This document shows positions 7,799-15,178 of a DNA stretch of 64,000 nt, one piece after another; positions within the stretch are counted from its first letter, which is position 1; the number at the start of each line of letters is the position of its first letter. Below the pieces are notes generated by a model, which saw nothing but the letters and a program-made list of their open reading frames with translations, searched no databases and was not told where the DNA came from. Where the stretch lies: NCBI GenBank assembly GCA_963790325.1, contig CAWBNY010000003.1:868001-932000 (forward strand). The letters run 5' to 3'. The DNA is from JAXDMK01 sp963790325 (GTDB lineage Bacteria; Actinomycetota; Acidimicrobiia; Acidimicrobiales; AC-14). The translations under genes were made by a program, and so were the position numbers.

Positions 7799-9388
7799 TC
7801 AGGCGCCGGTGTGCTTGGCCCGGTTGATCAGCTCGGACAGGTCGGCGAGGGAGGCGGGGCGGAACGTGCCCTCCACCGCCACCCTGGGCTTGGTGAGCAG
7901 GGCCCACGGGCGCTCGGCGTCCCACCCCTTGAGGGCCAGGTGTCCGCCCTCGGCGGAGCCCTCGGCTCGCACCCAGTCGACCTGGTCGAGTAGGACCCGC
8001 CACACCGCCACCCGGCCGGCGGCGGCGTCGAGGGCGCCGGCCGCGCTCTCCCCCCGGGCGCAGATCCCCACCAGGCGGGCGGAGGTGACCACGAGGGTCG
8101 ACGTCCCCCGGAACGCGGGGTCAGGGGCATCGGCGTCGAACATCGCCATCGACACGAGGAAGGCCCCCCGAACCGGCTCCTTGGCGTCGAGGACGGGGAA
8201 CCAGGTGTTGGTGTCGAAGCGGATGCCGAGGTCGGGGGCGACCTGGAGGCGGTCGGTGGCGGTGGGGCCGACCACGACCACCTCGTAGCGACGGGGATCG
8301 GCCCGGCGCCGCTCCGGGGGCCAGAAACCGCCCGGCGGCGGGTCGAGGAGCCACCGGGGCGGAGGGCCGGCGGGGGCGCGGACCGGGCCCGGCCGGGATG
8401 GGGCCGGGTTCGGAGGGGGTGGGGCCGGGGACGGCGTCGGCGGGGGCCGGGACGGGGGAGGGGCGGGCCGGGGTGGGGTCGGGGGCGGCGCCGGCCGGGC
8501 CCGGGCGACCGGCGGCGAGGACCGGGTCGGGGGCGGCGAGGGCTCGGGGGCGAACAGGTCGTCGTCGTCGTCGAAGCCCGGCTCGGACCCGTCCGAGCCG
8601 TCGTCGTCGTCGTCGAAGTAGGCCTGGCTCCCGGCCGGCAGCCACAGGAGTCCGACGACGCCCACCGCCAGCCCCAGGGGGATGAACAGCGGGCCCGTGA
8701 GCCCGTCCTGGTGGCCCACGAGAACGGCGACCACGTCCCCCGCCATCAGCCCCGATACGAGGGTCCGGGCCCCGGGGTCGCCCTCCCGCAGCCGGCCCCG
8801 GGCCCGGAACCCGGCCACCCCGGTGCCGACGAAGGCCAGTCCCACCAGGGCGTACTTCGTCTCCACCGACGCCAGCCGCAGGTAGGCGAGGCCCACCGCC
8901 CCCAACAAACCGGACACGACCAGGGCGATCGACTCCGCCGCCACCACCGGGGCCGGCACCGGGCCCGGTGACCGGCCGGCAAAGAAGTCCCGGACCCGGG
9001 GGGCGGCGGTGAGGGCGCCCACCACCGCCATCGAGCACGCCAGGGTGACCTTCCCCCAGCTGTCGCCGAGGCCGTCGCCCACCACAAGCCCCAAGGCGAG
9101 GCTGGACGCCAGCGCCACGGCGACCACCCGGGCCACCGCGTCGCCCTGGCTCAGCTGCCGGGCGAGGACGAAGCAGGCCGCCGCCACCAGGGCCAGCTCC
9201 ACCACCACGACCACCAGCAGCGGTCCGAACGACTCGCCCACCAGATCGAAGGCGTCGGGCAGGCCTTGGAGGGCGGGCACGCCCAGGCTGAGGCCGGCCC
9301 CGCACAGCAGGCCGACGACCGCCAGCAGCTCGGGCGGCAGCCCCGCGGGCAGCGACCGGGCGGAGCGGTTCCCGGGCGGGCGGGTCAC
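7799..9388 (-). CDS. Multi-pass membrane protein with Asp-rich and Pro-rich linkers and a C-terminal soluble domain
   Basis: 529 residues. The N-terminal 250 or so form about eight transmembrane helices. Then come two aspartate clusters (FDDDDDGSD and FDDDDD), a long Pro/Ala/Arg linker (about 300-370), and a C-terminal domain of about 140 residues. That domain is clearly paralogous to the protein encoded immediately upstream (shared WFP, PAFRG, TS-RL-GIC-RGE and AVW patterns). GTG start overlaps the upstream stop as GTGA, so the two are translationally coupled. No known family recognised; the domain may be a ligand-binding or PH-like beta fold, but that is a guess. Confidence 0.75.
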   Translation of the reverse strand: MTRPPGNRSARSLPAGLPPELLAVVGLLCGAGLSLGVPALQGLPDAFDLVGESFGPLLVVVVVELALVAAACFVLARQLSQGDAVARVVAVALASSLALGLVVGDGLGDSWGKVTLACSMAVVGALTAAPRVRDFFAGRSPGPVPAPVVAAESIALVVSGLLGAVGLAYLRLASVETKYALVGLAFVGTGVAGFRARGRLREGDPGARTLVSGLMAGDVVAVLVGHQDGLTGPLFIPLGLAVGVVGLLWLPAGSQAYFDDDDDGSDGSEPGFDDDDDLFAPEPSPPPTRSSPPVARARPAPPPTPPRPAPPPSRPPPTPSPAPPPPNPAPSRPGPVRAPAGPPPRWLLDPPPGGFWPPERRRADPRRYEVVVVGPTATDRLQVAPDLGIRFDTNTWFPVLDAKEPVRGAFLVSMAMFDADAPDPAFRGTSTLVVTSARLVGICARGESAAGALDAAAGRVAVWRVLLDQVDWVRAEGSAEGGHLALKGWDAERPWALLTKPRVAVEGTFRPASLADLSELINRAKHTGA

Positions 9389-9987
9389 GGGTGGGTGGCG
9401 GACCGGTGGCGGGAGGCGGTGTTGAGGGTGGCGGCCAGCTCGGCCGGCGCCACCGCCTCCAGCCGGCCGTCGACCACGCGGTGGACCGCGGCCAGGGTGA
9501 TCCCCCCCACCAGCCGGTCGGTCGAGCGCACCGCCACCATGGCCTGGCCGCCGGCCTCGACCACCCCGGCCGCGTCGATGTGGCGGAAGGGGAACGTCCA
9601 GGCCACCGCCGACCCCCGTTCGAAGTCGACCGGTCCCGACACCGCCTCGCCCCGAGGGCAGATCCCGGCCAGCCGACTGGTGGTGAGGGTGACCGTCGTC
9701 CACCCCCGGAAGGCGGGCACGAGGCGGGACTGGCGGCGGCTGTAGGCCGGCGTGAGCATCGGGTCGAGGCCGATGTGGGCCGTCACCCGGCCCACGAACC
9801 GGTCCTCGGTGGGCTCGTCCGCCCCCACCCGGGGGAACCACGACGTGCGGTCGGCGACGAGTCCGAGGGCGGCCAGGGGCGTGGCCGACGACGGTCCGCC
9901 CGCCACGATGGCGAAGTGGGGCAGGAACTCGGAGGACCGGGAGAGGATGCGGAGCACGTCCGCGGGGGCCAGGCCCCCGACGCTCAT
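9385..9987 (-). CDS. Hypothetical protein paralogous to the C-terminal domain of its downstream neighbour
   Basis: 200 residues, soluble, no signal peptide. The core (about 55-150) shares with the adjacent membrane protein a set of spaced signatures: SWFPRVGADEP against TWFPVLDAKEP, PAFRGWTTVTLTTSRLAGIC against PAFRGTSTLVVTSARLVGIC, and a following RGE, then an AVW strand and an Asp. The two genes overlap by four bases and must be cotranscribed. A tandem duplication in which one copy was joined to a membrane anchor explains the pair. I recognise no named family. Confidence 0.75.
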   Translation of the reverse strand: MSVGGLAPADVLRILSRSSEFLPHFAIVAGGPSSATPLAALGLVADRTSWFPRVGADEPTEDRFVGRVTAHIGLDPMLTPAYSRRQSRLVPAFRGWTTVTLTTSRLAGICPRGEAVSGPVDFERGSAVAWTFPFRHIDAAGVVEAGGQAMVAVRSTDRLVGGITLAAVHRVVDGRLEAVAPAELAATLNTASRHRSATHP

Positions 9988-10049
9988 GGACGGTGCTGCG
10001 ATGCCGGCATCCGGTGGATTGTAGAGGCTCGCCGCTGGCGCGCCCCGGT

Positions 10050-10475
10050 TCAGGGCAGCTCGGTCAACTTCTCCGCGAGGGGGTTCAGCAGCACGAACAG
10101 GAACTCGGAGATGGCGACCACCTCGGGGGACGGGGGGAGGCCCGAGTCATTGTCCGGCTCGTCCTCCATGAGCTCGACCCAGGCGTCGAGCAGCGCCCGG
10201 GCCTGGTCGACCGGCATGGCCACCCCGAAGAGGGCCTGGTCGCCAACCACGCGGGCCGATCCCCGGCCCCGGGGGATGGTGAGGCTCTGGTCGGCGATCT
10301 CGGCGACACGGGCCACCATCTCGGCCCGGCGGGCCCGGATGGCCGGCGCCGGGTTCGGGGGCGGGGGGTCGACCGCCAGATCGCCCAGGATCCGGCGCTC
10401 GGCGTCCTCCAGGTCGGCTTCCAGCGCCCGCAGCTCCTCGGACCGGGCCAGCTCCCTCCAACCGTGGTCGTTCAC
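10050..10475 (-). CDS. Hypothetical protein (141 aa)
   Basis: GTG start at 10475 with only a distant GGTGGG upstream, so the start is uncertain. The N-terminal half is a charged helical segment (ELRALEADLEDAERRIL), the rest alternates helices with a conserved-looking PVDQARALLDAWVELMEDEP and ends EFLFVLLNPLAEKLTELP. No membrane helix, no signal peptide, no recognisable motif. It lies 52 bp downstream of the CDF exporter in the same direction and could be the last gene of the metal-resistance block or separate. Confidence 0.55.
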   Translation of the reverse strand: MNDHGWRELARSEELRALEADLEDAERRILGDLAVDPPPPNPAPAIRARRAEMVARVAEIADQSLTIPRGRGSARVVGDQALFGVAMPVDQARALLDAWVELMEDEPDNDSGLPPSPEVVAISEFLFVLLNPLAEKLTELP

Positions 10476-10527
10476 ACTGATCGCGTACCCACCGGCGGAC
10501 GGGTCCGAACGTCGGCGGGTCCGGGTC

Positions 10528-11439
10528 TCAGCCGGGGTCGCCGGGACCGAGGCAGCACGGGTCGGTGCCCCGGTCGACGCAGTGCTCGCACTCCAGCTCG
10601 AAGGTGGCGTGGGTGATGGAGAACCGCGTGGCGATGGCGACTTTGGCCGCCTGGGCCACCGCCTGGGCCTCGGCCAGCGACGGTTGCCCGGAGAGCACCA
10701 GATGGGCCGACACCGCCCGCACGTCGGGGGACAGGCTCCACGCGTGCACGTCGTGGACATCGTCGACCGAGCCCACGCCGACGATGGCCTGGACCAGATC
10801 GTCGACCACCAGGCCGGGCGGGGTGGACTCCAGGAGGAGGTCGGTGGTCTCCCCCACCAGGCGCACCGCCTGCACCGCGATGAGGCCGGCGATTAGCAGG
10901 GAGACGGCGGGGTCGAGCCAGTAGAACCCGCCGGTGACCAGGATGACGACGGCGGTGAGGGCGACGCTGGCCGACGTGGCTGCGTCGGCCACCATGTGGA
11001 GGGCGGCCGAGCGCATGTTTAGGTCGTGGCGGTGGCCGTGGCCGAGCATCCACGCCGCGATCCCGTTCACCACGGCCGACACCACCGCCGCCACCAGCAC
11101 CCATCCGCCCTCCACCGCCGGCGGGTGGAGGAGACCCCGGACGCCGAAGTAGGCGAGGAGGCCGGTGACCACCAGCAGGGCGGCGGCATTGGCCTGGGCG
11201 GCGAGGACGGTCGAGCGGTGGAAGCCGTAGGAGCGGCGGACGGTGGCCGGCCGCCGGGCCAGGCGCACTGCGTAGAGCGACACCGCCACCGCGGCCACAT
11301 CGGTGAGGCTGTGGCCGGCGTCGGCCACCAGGCCGATGGAGTGGGCGACCACGCCGACTGCGGCCTGGGCCACCACGATGGCCAGGTTGAGGCAGAGGAC
11401 GACGAGGAGGCGGCGCTCCCGGCGCGAGCTCGCCGTCAC
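10528..11439 (-). CDS. Cation diffusion facilitator (CDF/ZnT) metal exporter
   Basis: 303-residue CDF transporter that exports zinc, cadmium or cobalt by proton antiport. Six hydrophobic helices are visible; the helix-2 metal site reads LVADAGHSLTD and the helix-5 site MVADAATSA, though the second HxxxD pair is altered to DxxxS. A cytoplasmic C-terminal domain ends in a Cys/His cluster (ECEHCVDRGTDPCC) that would bind thiophilic metal. GTG start overlaps the stop of the arsR gene as GTGA, placing the exporter under the same metal-sensing promoter. The unusual Cys-rich tail fits cadmium or zinc export. Confidence 0.9.
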   Translation of the reverse strand: MTASSRRERRLLVVLCLNLAIVVAQAAVGVVAHSIGLVADAGHSLTDVAAVAVSLYAVRLARRPATVRRSYGFHRSTVLAAQANAAALLVVTGLLAYFGVRGLLHPPAVEGGWVLVAAVVSAVVNGIAAWMLGHGHRHDLNMRSAALHMVADAATSASVALTAVVILVTGGFYWLDPAVSLLIAGLIAVQAVRLVGETTDLLLESTPPGLVVDDLVQAIVGVGSVDDVHDVHAWSLSPDVRAVSAHLVLSGQPSLAEAQAVAQAAKVAIATRFSITHATFELECEHCVDRGTDPCCLGPGDPG

Positions 11440-11810
11440 CGGTCGTCCCGCTGGTGCTCGACGGCGACGTCGAGGAGCATCCGGACGTGGCCGTCGGTGA
11501 GGGAGTAGTACGCCCGCCGGCCGGTGCGGCGGACCTTGACCACCCGGTGGGCCCGGAGCAGGCGCAGGGCGTGGCTGGTGGCCGACTCCCCCAGGCCGGC
11601 GGCGGCGGCCAGGTCGCACACGCACAGCTCGCCCGCCTCCAGGAGGGCGAGCAGGAGCCGGAGCCGGTTGTGGTCGCCGAGGAGGGCGAACACGTCGGCC
11701 ACCGAGACGATGGCCTCGGCCCCGGGGAGGGCGCGCTGGACGGCGTCGACCCTCTCGGGGTCGACCACCCGGACCTGGCACTCGTCGAAGGCTGCGGGTT
11801 GGGCCGGCAC
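11436..11810 (-). CDS. ArsR/SmtB-family metal-sensing repressor (CadC-like)
   Basis: 124-residue winged-helix repressor controlling the downstream CDF exporter. Metal sites of both known classes are present: an N-terminal Cys (11) with the ELCVCDL pair (63, 65) as in the CadC alpha-3N site, and a C-terminal Asp/His set (DGHVRMLL, 106/108, and His 119) as in the SmtB alpha-5 zinc site. I place the start at GTG 11810 rather than the upstream ATG 11834 or TTG 11849, because those codons lie inside a promoter/operator: TATAGA ends nine bases before this GTG, giving an almost leaderless mRNA. Confidence 0.88.
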   Translation of the reverse strand: MPAQPAAFDECQVRVVDPERVDAVQRALPGAEAIVSVADVFALLGDHNRLRLLLALLEAGELCVCDLAAAAGLGESATSHALRLLRAHRVVKVRRTGRRAYYSLTDGHVRMLLDVAVEHQRDDR

Positions 11811-11819
11811 TTCCCTCGA

Positions 11820-11849
11820 TCTATATCTGAACATCTGCTCAGACGTCAA
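11820..11849 (-). promoter_or_regulatory. Promoter with ArsR operator in the spacer
   Basis: On the minus strand TTGACG (11849-11844) and TATAGA (11825-11820) are separated by 18 bp. The spacer contains TGAGCAGATGTTCA (11841-11828), extended to an 8-2-8 inverted repeat with one mismatch, the classic SmtB/ArsR-family operator half-site. Repressor binding there would block RNA polymerase; metal release would induce arsR and the CDF exporter. The -35 overlaps the stop codon of copA. Confidence 0.85.
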
Positions 11850-14521
11850 GGTGCCGCGCCGACCTCGACCGTCGCCGACAGGCCCGACCCGTGGTGACCC
11901 GGCTCGTGGCCGCCGATCTCCACCCGTCCCGGTCCGTCGAACGTGTGGACGAGACTGCCGGTCCGGCCCGGGGCGATGCGGACCGCGACCGGGCCGTGCC
12001 CGCCGTGCCCGCCCGCCTCATCCCCCCGGACTGCGCCGATGACCGCCTCGCGGAGGGCGGCGCCGTGGTTGTGGAACACGAAGCGCACGGTCTGGCCCGC
12101 CTCCACCGTGACGACCGCGGGCGTGAAACCGTGGTCGGACATCGCCATCTCGACGGTGCGGTCGACCGCGGGGGCCGGGGGCGGCGGCGGCGGATGGTTG
12201 CCCCCCGGCCGGACGGCGAGAGCCACCGCCACCAAAGCCACCGCGGGGACGATCCACGCCAAGGCGACGCCCCGCCGCCGCCGGCCGGCCGCCGCCGGGG
12301 CGGAGGCCCCGCCGGCGCCGAAGCGGTACAACCGCAGGCTGTTGCCCACCACCGTCACGCTCGACATCCCCATCGCCGCTGCCGCCACCGCCGGGTCGAG
12401 GACCCCCAGGGCGGCCAGGGGGATGGCGACCAGGTTGTAGCCGAACGCCCACCCCAGGTTCTGGAGGATGGTGCCGTAGGTGGCCCGGGCCAGGCGTATG
12501 GCCGTGGCCACGCCGGCCAGGTCGGCGGACAGCAGGGTGATGGTGGACGTCTCCCGGGCTACGTCGGTGCCGGTGCCGATGGCGATGCCGGCGTCGGCCC
12601 GGGCCAGGGCGGGGGCGTCGTTCACCCCGTCGCCGACCATCGCCACCACCCGTCCCTCGGCCTGGAGGCGTCCCACCTCGTCCGCCTTCCCCCCGGGGAG
12701 GACACCTGCCATGACCCGGTCGATCCCCACCTGGCCGGCGACGGCGGCCGCGGTGCGAGGGTTGTCGCCGGTGACCAGGGCGACCTCGATGCCCATCGCG
12801 GTCAGGGCCGCGATCGCCTCCCGGGCGCCGGGGCGGACGGTGTCGGCCAGGGCGAGCGCGCCCCGGGCCTCGCCGTCCCAACCGACGAACACGACGGTGC
12901 GACCTTCCGCCTCCTGCCGGTCGGCCGCCTCCTCCAGCGAGGGTGACGGGCCGACCAGGCGCCGGGTGCCGACCACCACCTGGCAACCGTCGACCTCGGC
13001 CCGCACGCCGTGGCCGGCGAGGGCCTCGAAGCCGGTGACCGTCGCCGCGCCGACGTCGATCCCCCGGGCCCGGGCCCCGGCCACGATCGCCCGCCCCACC
13101 GGGTGCTCGGACCCGACCTCGGCCGCCGCCGCCCGGGCCAGCACCTCGGGCCCGCCGACCACGTCGACCAGCGCCATCTCGCCCCGGGTGAGGGTGCCCG
13201 TCTTGTCGAACACGACGGTGTCGATCGACTTCGCCCGTTCGAGGGCCTCGCCCCCCTTGACCAGGATCCCGAGGCTGGCCCCCCGGCCGGTGCCGACCAT
13301 GACCGCCATCGGCGTGGCCAGGCCCAGGGCGCACGGGCAGGCCACGATGAGGACGGCGATGGCGGCCAGGAGGCCGTCGAGGGGGCGGCCGGCGGCCAGG
13401 GCCCAGGCGGCGAAGGTGACCGCGGCCAGGCCGAGGACGACGGGGACGAACACCCCCGCCACCCGGTCGGCCAGCCGCTGGACGGGCGCCTTCGACCCCT
13501 GGGCCTCGGCCACCAGGCGCACGATCCGGGCCAGGGCGGTGTCGGCCCCGACCGCGGTGGCCCGCACCGTGAGCACGCCCTGGCGGTTGACCGTGGCGCC
13601 GGCGACCTCGTCCCCCGGCCCCTTGTCGACGGGGACGGACTCGCCCGTGAGCATCGACTGGTCGACCGCCGAGGACCCTTCGACCACCACCCCGTCAACC
13701 GGAACCTTCTCCCCCGGGCGGACGCGGACCAGGTCGCCGACCCGCACCCGGCTGACGGGGACCCGGTGCTCGCCGTCGGGGTGGGCGGGGTCGAGGAGCG
13801 ACGCCTCGTGGGCGCCGAGAGCGGCCAGGCGGGCGATGGCCCGGGTGGCACGGCCCTTGGCCCGGGCCTCCAACCACCGGCCGAGGACGAGGAAGGCCAC
13901 GATGAGGGCGGCCATGTCGAAGTGGAGGTGGCCCCGGTGGTGACCGGTGTCGAAGACGAGCTCGACCGCCGACAGGCCGAAGGCGGACAGGGTGCCGATG
14001 GCGACGAGGGTGTCCATGTTGGCCGTGCCCACCCGGGCCCTCGCCGCCGCCACCCGCAGGAACGGCCAGCCGGCCCAGAACTGGACGGGCACGGTGAGGA
14101 CGGCCATCGACCACCGGGCCCACGTGGCGTCGTCGGGCGTCCAGAGGGAGAGGGCCAGCACGGCCAGGGTGAGGGGCACGGCCACAACGGTCCGCCGCCA
14201 CCACCCGGCCCGCTCCCGGTCGTCGGCCGCGGCGTGGTCGTGGTCGCCGTGGTCGCCGGCGCCGGCGCGCCCGTCGTTGTCGTCGGGGCCGGCGCCGTCG
14301 CCGGCGGCCGGGATCGGCTCCAGCCGGTAACCGATCCTGGCCACCGCCTCGGTCAGGCGGGGGACGTCGACCGCGGCCGGGTCGTAGTCCACCGACGCCC
14401 GCCCGGTGGCGAAGTTGACCCCCGCCTGGGCCACCCCCTCCTGGCGGCCGAGGACCCGCTCGACCCGGGCCGCGCACGACCCGCAGGTCATCCCCGCGAC
14501 GTCGAGCTCGACGCGGGTCAT
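11846..14521 (-). CDS. copA: P1B-type copper-exporting ATPase with C-terminal cupredoxin-like domain
   Basis: 891 residues. N-terminal HMA domain (GMTCGSC at 10-16), a His/Asp-rich linker, eight transmembrane helices with the intramembrane CPCALG copper site, phosphorylation loop DKTGTLT, the SEHPVGRAI histidine motif and the GDGVND hinge. Beyond the last helix pair most CopA proteins stop; here an extra helix is followed by about 105 residues resembling a cupredoxin (FTPAVVTVEAGQTVRFVFHN, then HEPGHHGSG near the end). The usual Cys ligand is replaced and the axial Met is Leu, so copper binding may be altered. ATG start overlaps the csoR stop as ATGA. Confidence 0.95.
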   Translation of the reverse strand: MTRVELDVAGMTCGSCAARVERVLGRQEGVAQAGVNFATGRASVDYDPAAVDVPRLTEAVARIGYRLEPIPAAGDGAGPDDNDGRAGAGDHGDHDHAAADDRERAGWWRRTVVAVPLTLAVLALSLWTPDDATWARWSMAVLTVPVQFWAGWPFLRVAAARARVGTANMDTLVAIGTLSAFGLSAVELVFDTGHHRGHLHFDMAALIVAFLVLGRWLEARAKGRATRAIARLAALGAHEASLLDPAHPDGEHRVPVSRVRVGDLVRVRPGEKVPVDGVVVEGSSAVDQSMLTGESVPVDKGPGDEVAGATVNRQGVLTVRATAVGADTALARIVRLVAEAQGSKAPVQRLADRVAGVFVPVVLGLAAVTFAAWALAAGRPLDGLLAAIAVLIVACPCALGLATPMAVMVGTGRGASLGILVKGGEALERAKSIDTVVFDKTGTLTRGEMALVDVVGGPEVLARAAAAEVGSEHPVGRAIVAGARARGIDVGAATVTGFEALAGHGVRAEVDGCQVVVGTRRLVGPSPSLEEAADRQEAEGRTVVFVGWDGEARGALALADTVRPGAREAIAALTAMGIEVALVTGDNPRTAAAVAGQVGIDRVMAGVLPGGKADEVGRLQAEGRVVAMVGDGVNDAPALARADAGIAIGTGTDVARETSTITLLSADLAGVATAIRLARATYGTILQNLGWAFGYNLVAIPLAALGVLDPAVAAAAMGMSSVTVVGNSLRLYRFGAGGASAPAAAGRRRRGVALAWIVPAVALVAVALAVRPGGNHPPPPPPAPAVDRTVEMAMSDHGFTPAVVTVEAGQTVRFVFHNHGAALREAVIGAVRGDEAGGHGGHGPVAVRIAPGRTGSLVHTFDGPGRVEIGGHEPGHHGSGLSATVEVGAAP

Positions 14522-14802
14522 CGGTCGGGCCCGGTCGTGACCCGGTCGAAGCGAAGGGCCTGCATCAGCTCGTCGACGACCTCGGTGGTGCGCCCCGACC
14601 GCATGGCGTCGGCCACGCACGTCTCCAGGTGGTGGCGGAGCATGGTGCGGCTGGCCGCCTCGAGGGAGCCCTGCACCGCCGAGAGCTGCTTCATGACGTC
14701 GACGCAGTAGGCGTCCTCCTCGACCATCCGGAGGACGGCGTCGACATGGCCGCGGGCGCTGCGCAGCCGGTTCACCAGCGCCTTCTTGTCCGCTTCCCTC
14801 AT
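14518..14802 (-). CDS. csoR: CsoR-family copper-sensing repressor
   Basis: 94-residue all-helical repressor. The Cu(I) ligands of CsoR are present in the expected spacing: Cys 33 (DAYCVDV), His 58 and Cys 62 (RHHLETC). It would dissociate from DNA when copper binds, releasing copA and probably the divergent copZ. I use ATG 14802 instead of a GTG at 14820, because the latter lies within the proposed operator. It overlaps copA by four bases, so csoR-copA is a copper-inducible, self-regulated operon. Confidence 0.95.
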   Translation of the reverse strand: MREADKKALVNRLRSARGHVDAVLRMVEEDAYCVDVMKQLSAVQGSLEAASRTMLRHHLETCVADAMRSGRTTEVVDELMQALRFDRVTTGPDR

Positions 14803-14812
14803 GCTGCTAGGG

Positions 14813-14833
14813 TACCCCACCTGGGGAGGGGTA
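14813..14833. promoter_or_regulatory. Candidate CsoR operator between csoR and copZ
   Basis: An inverted repeat TACCCC...GGGGTA with a GC-rich centre (ACCTGGGGA) matches the general form of CsoR operators (runs of C and G flanked by TA). It lies 11 bp from the csoR start and 12 bp from the copZ start, so one site could control both directions. Confidence 0.75.
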
Positions 14834-14845
14834 GGAAAGGAGGAG

Positions 14846-15052
14846 ATGCTCGTGGAGGTCCGTAGCTACTCGGTGCCCGCCATCTCGTGCGGCCACTGCA
14901 AGACGGCCATCGAGGCCGAGGTGGCGACGGTGCCGGGCGTGGCCGTGGTCGAGGTCGACATCGAGTCGCGCACCGTGCGGGTGGAGGGCGACGCGTCCGA
15001 CGAGGCCGTCCGGGCCGCCATCGACACCGCCGGCTACGACGTCGCCGATTGA
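14846..15052 (+). CDS. copZ: Heavy-metal-associated copper chaperone CopZ-like
   Basis: 68-residue HMA-domain protein with the metal-binding motif ISCGHC and the ferredoxin-like alternation of strands and helices (VVEVDIES, AIDTAGYDV). Copper chaperones of this type hand Cu(I) to the HMA domain of CopA, here encoded divergently. AGGAGG stands two bases before this ATG and eight before an in-frame GTG at 14852, so the true start may be the GTG. Likely induced by copper through the CsoR site upstream. Nothing recognisable lies between its stop and the helicase start at 15179 apart from a TAGGGT promoter element. Confidence 0.92.
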   Translation: MLVEVRSYSVPAISCGHCKTAIEAEVATVPGVAVVEVDIESRTVRVEGDASDEAVRAAIDTAGYDVAD

Positions 15053-15178
15053 TCCGCGCAATTACACCGCCGAGGGGGTGACCGCGCGGATTGCTCGGGT
15101 CGGGCCACCGTCGCACGCCCACCGCATCCACCGACCGCCGGCGCCGACCGCCGCTTCGATGATGCCTAGGGTCGGCGC

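Noticed and set aside
8340..8560. GC-rich repetitive DNA that could look like a repeat array
   Set aside because: It is the coding sequence of the Pro/Ala/Arg linker of the membrane protein; the repetition follows codons and has no regular spacer, so it is not CRISPR.
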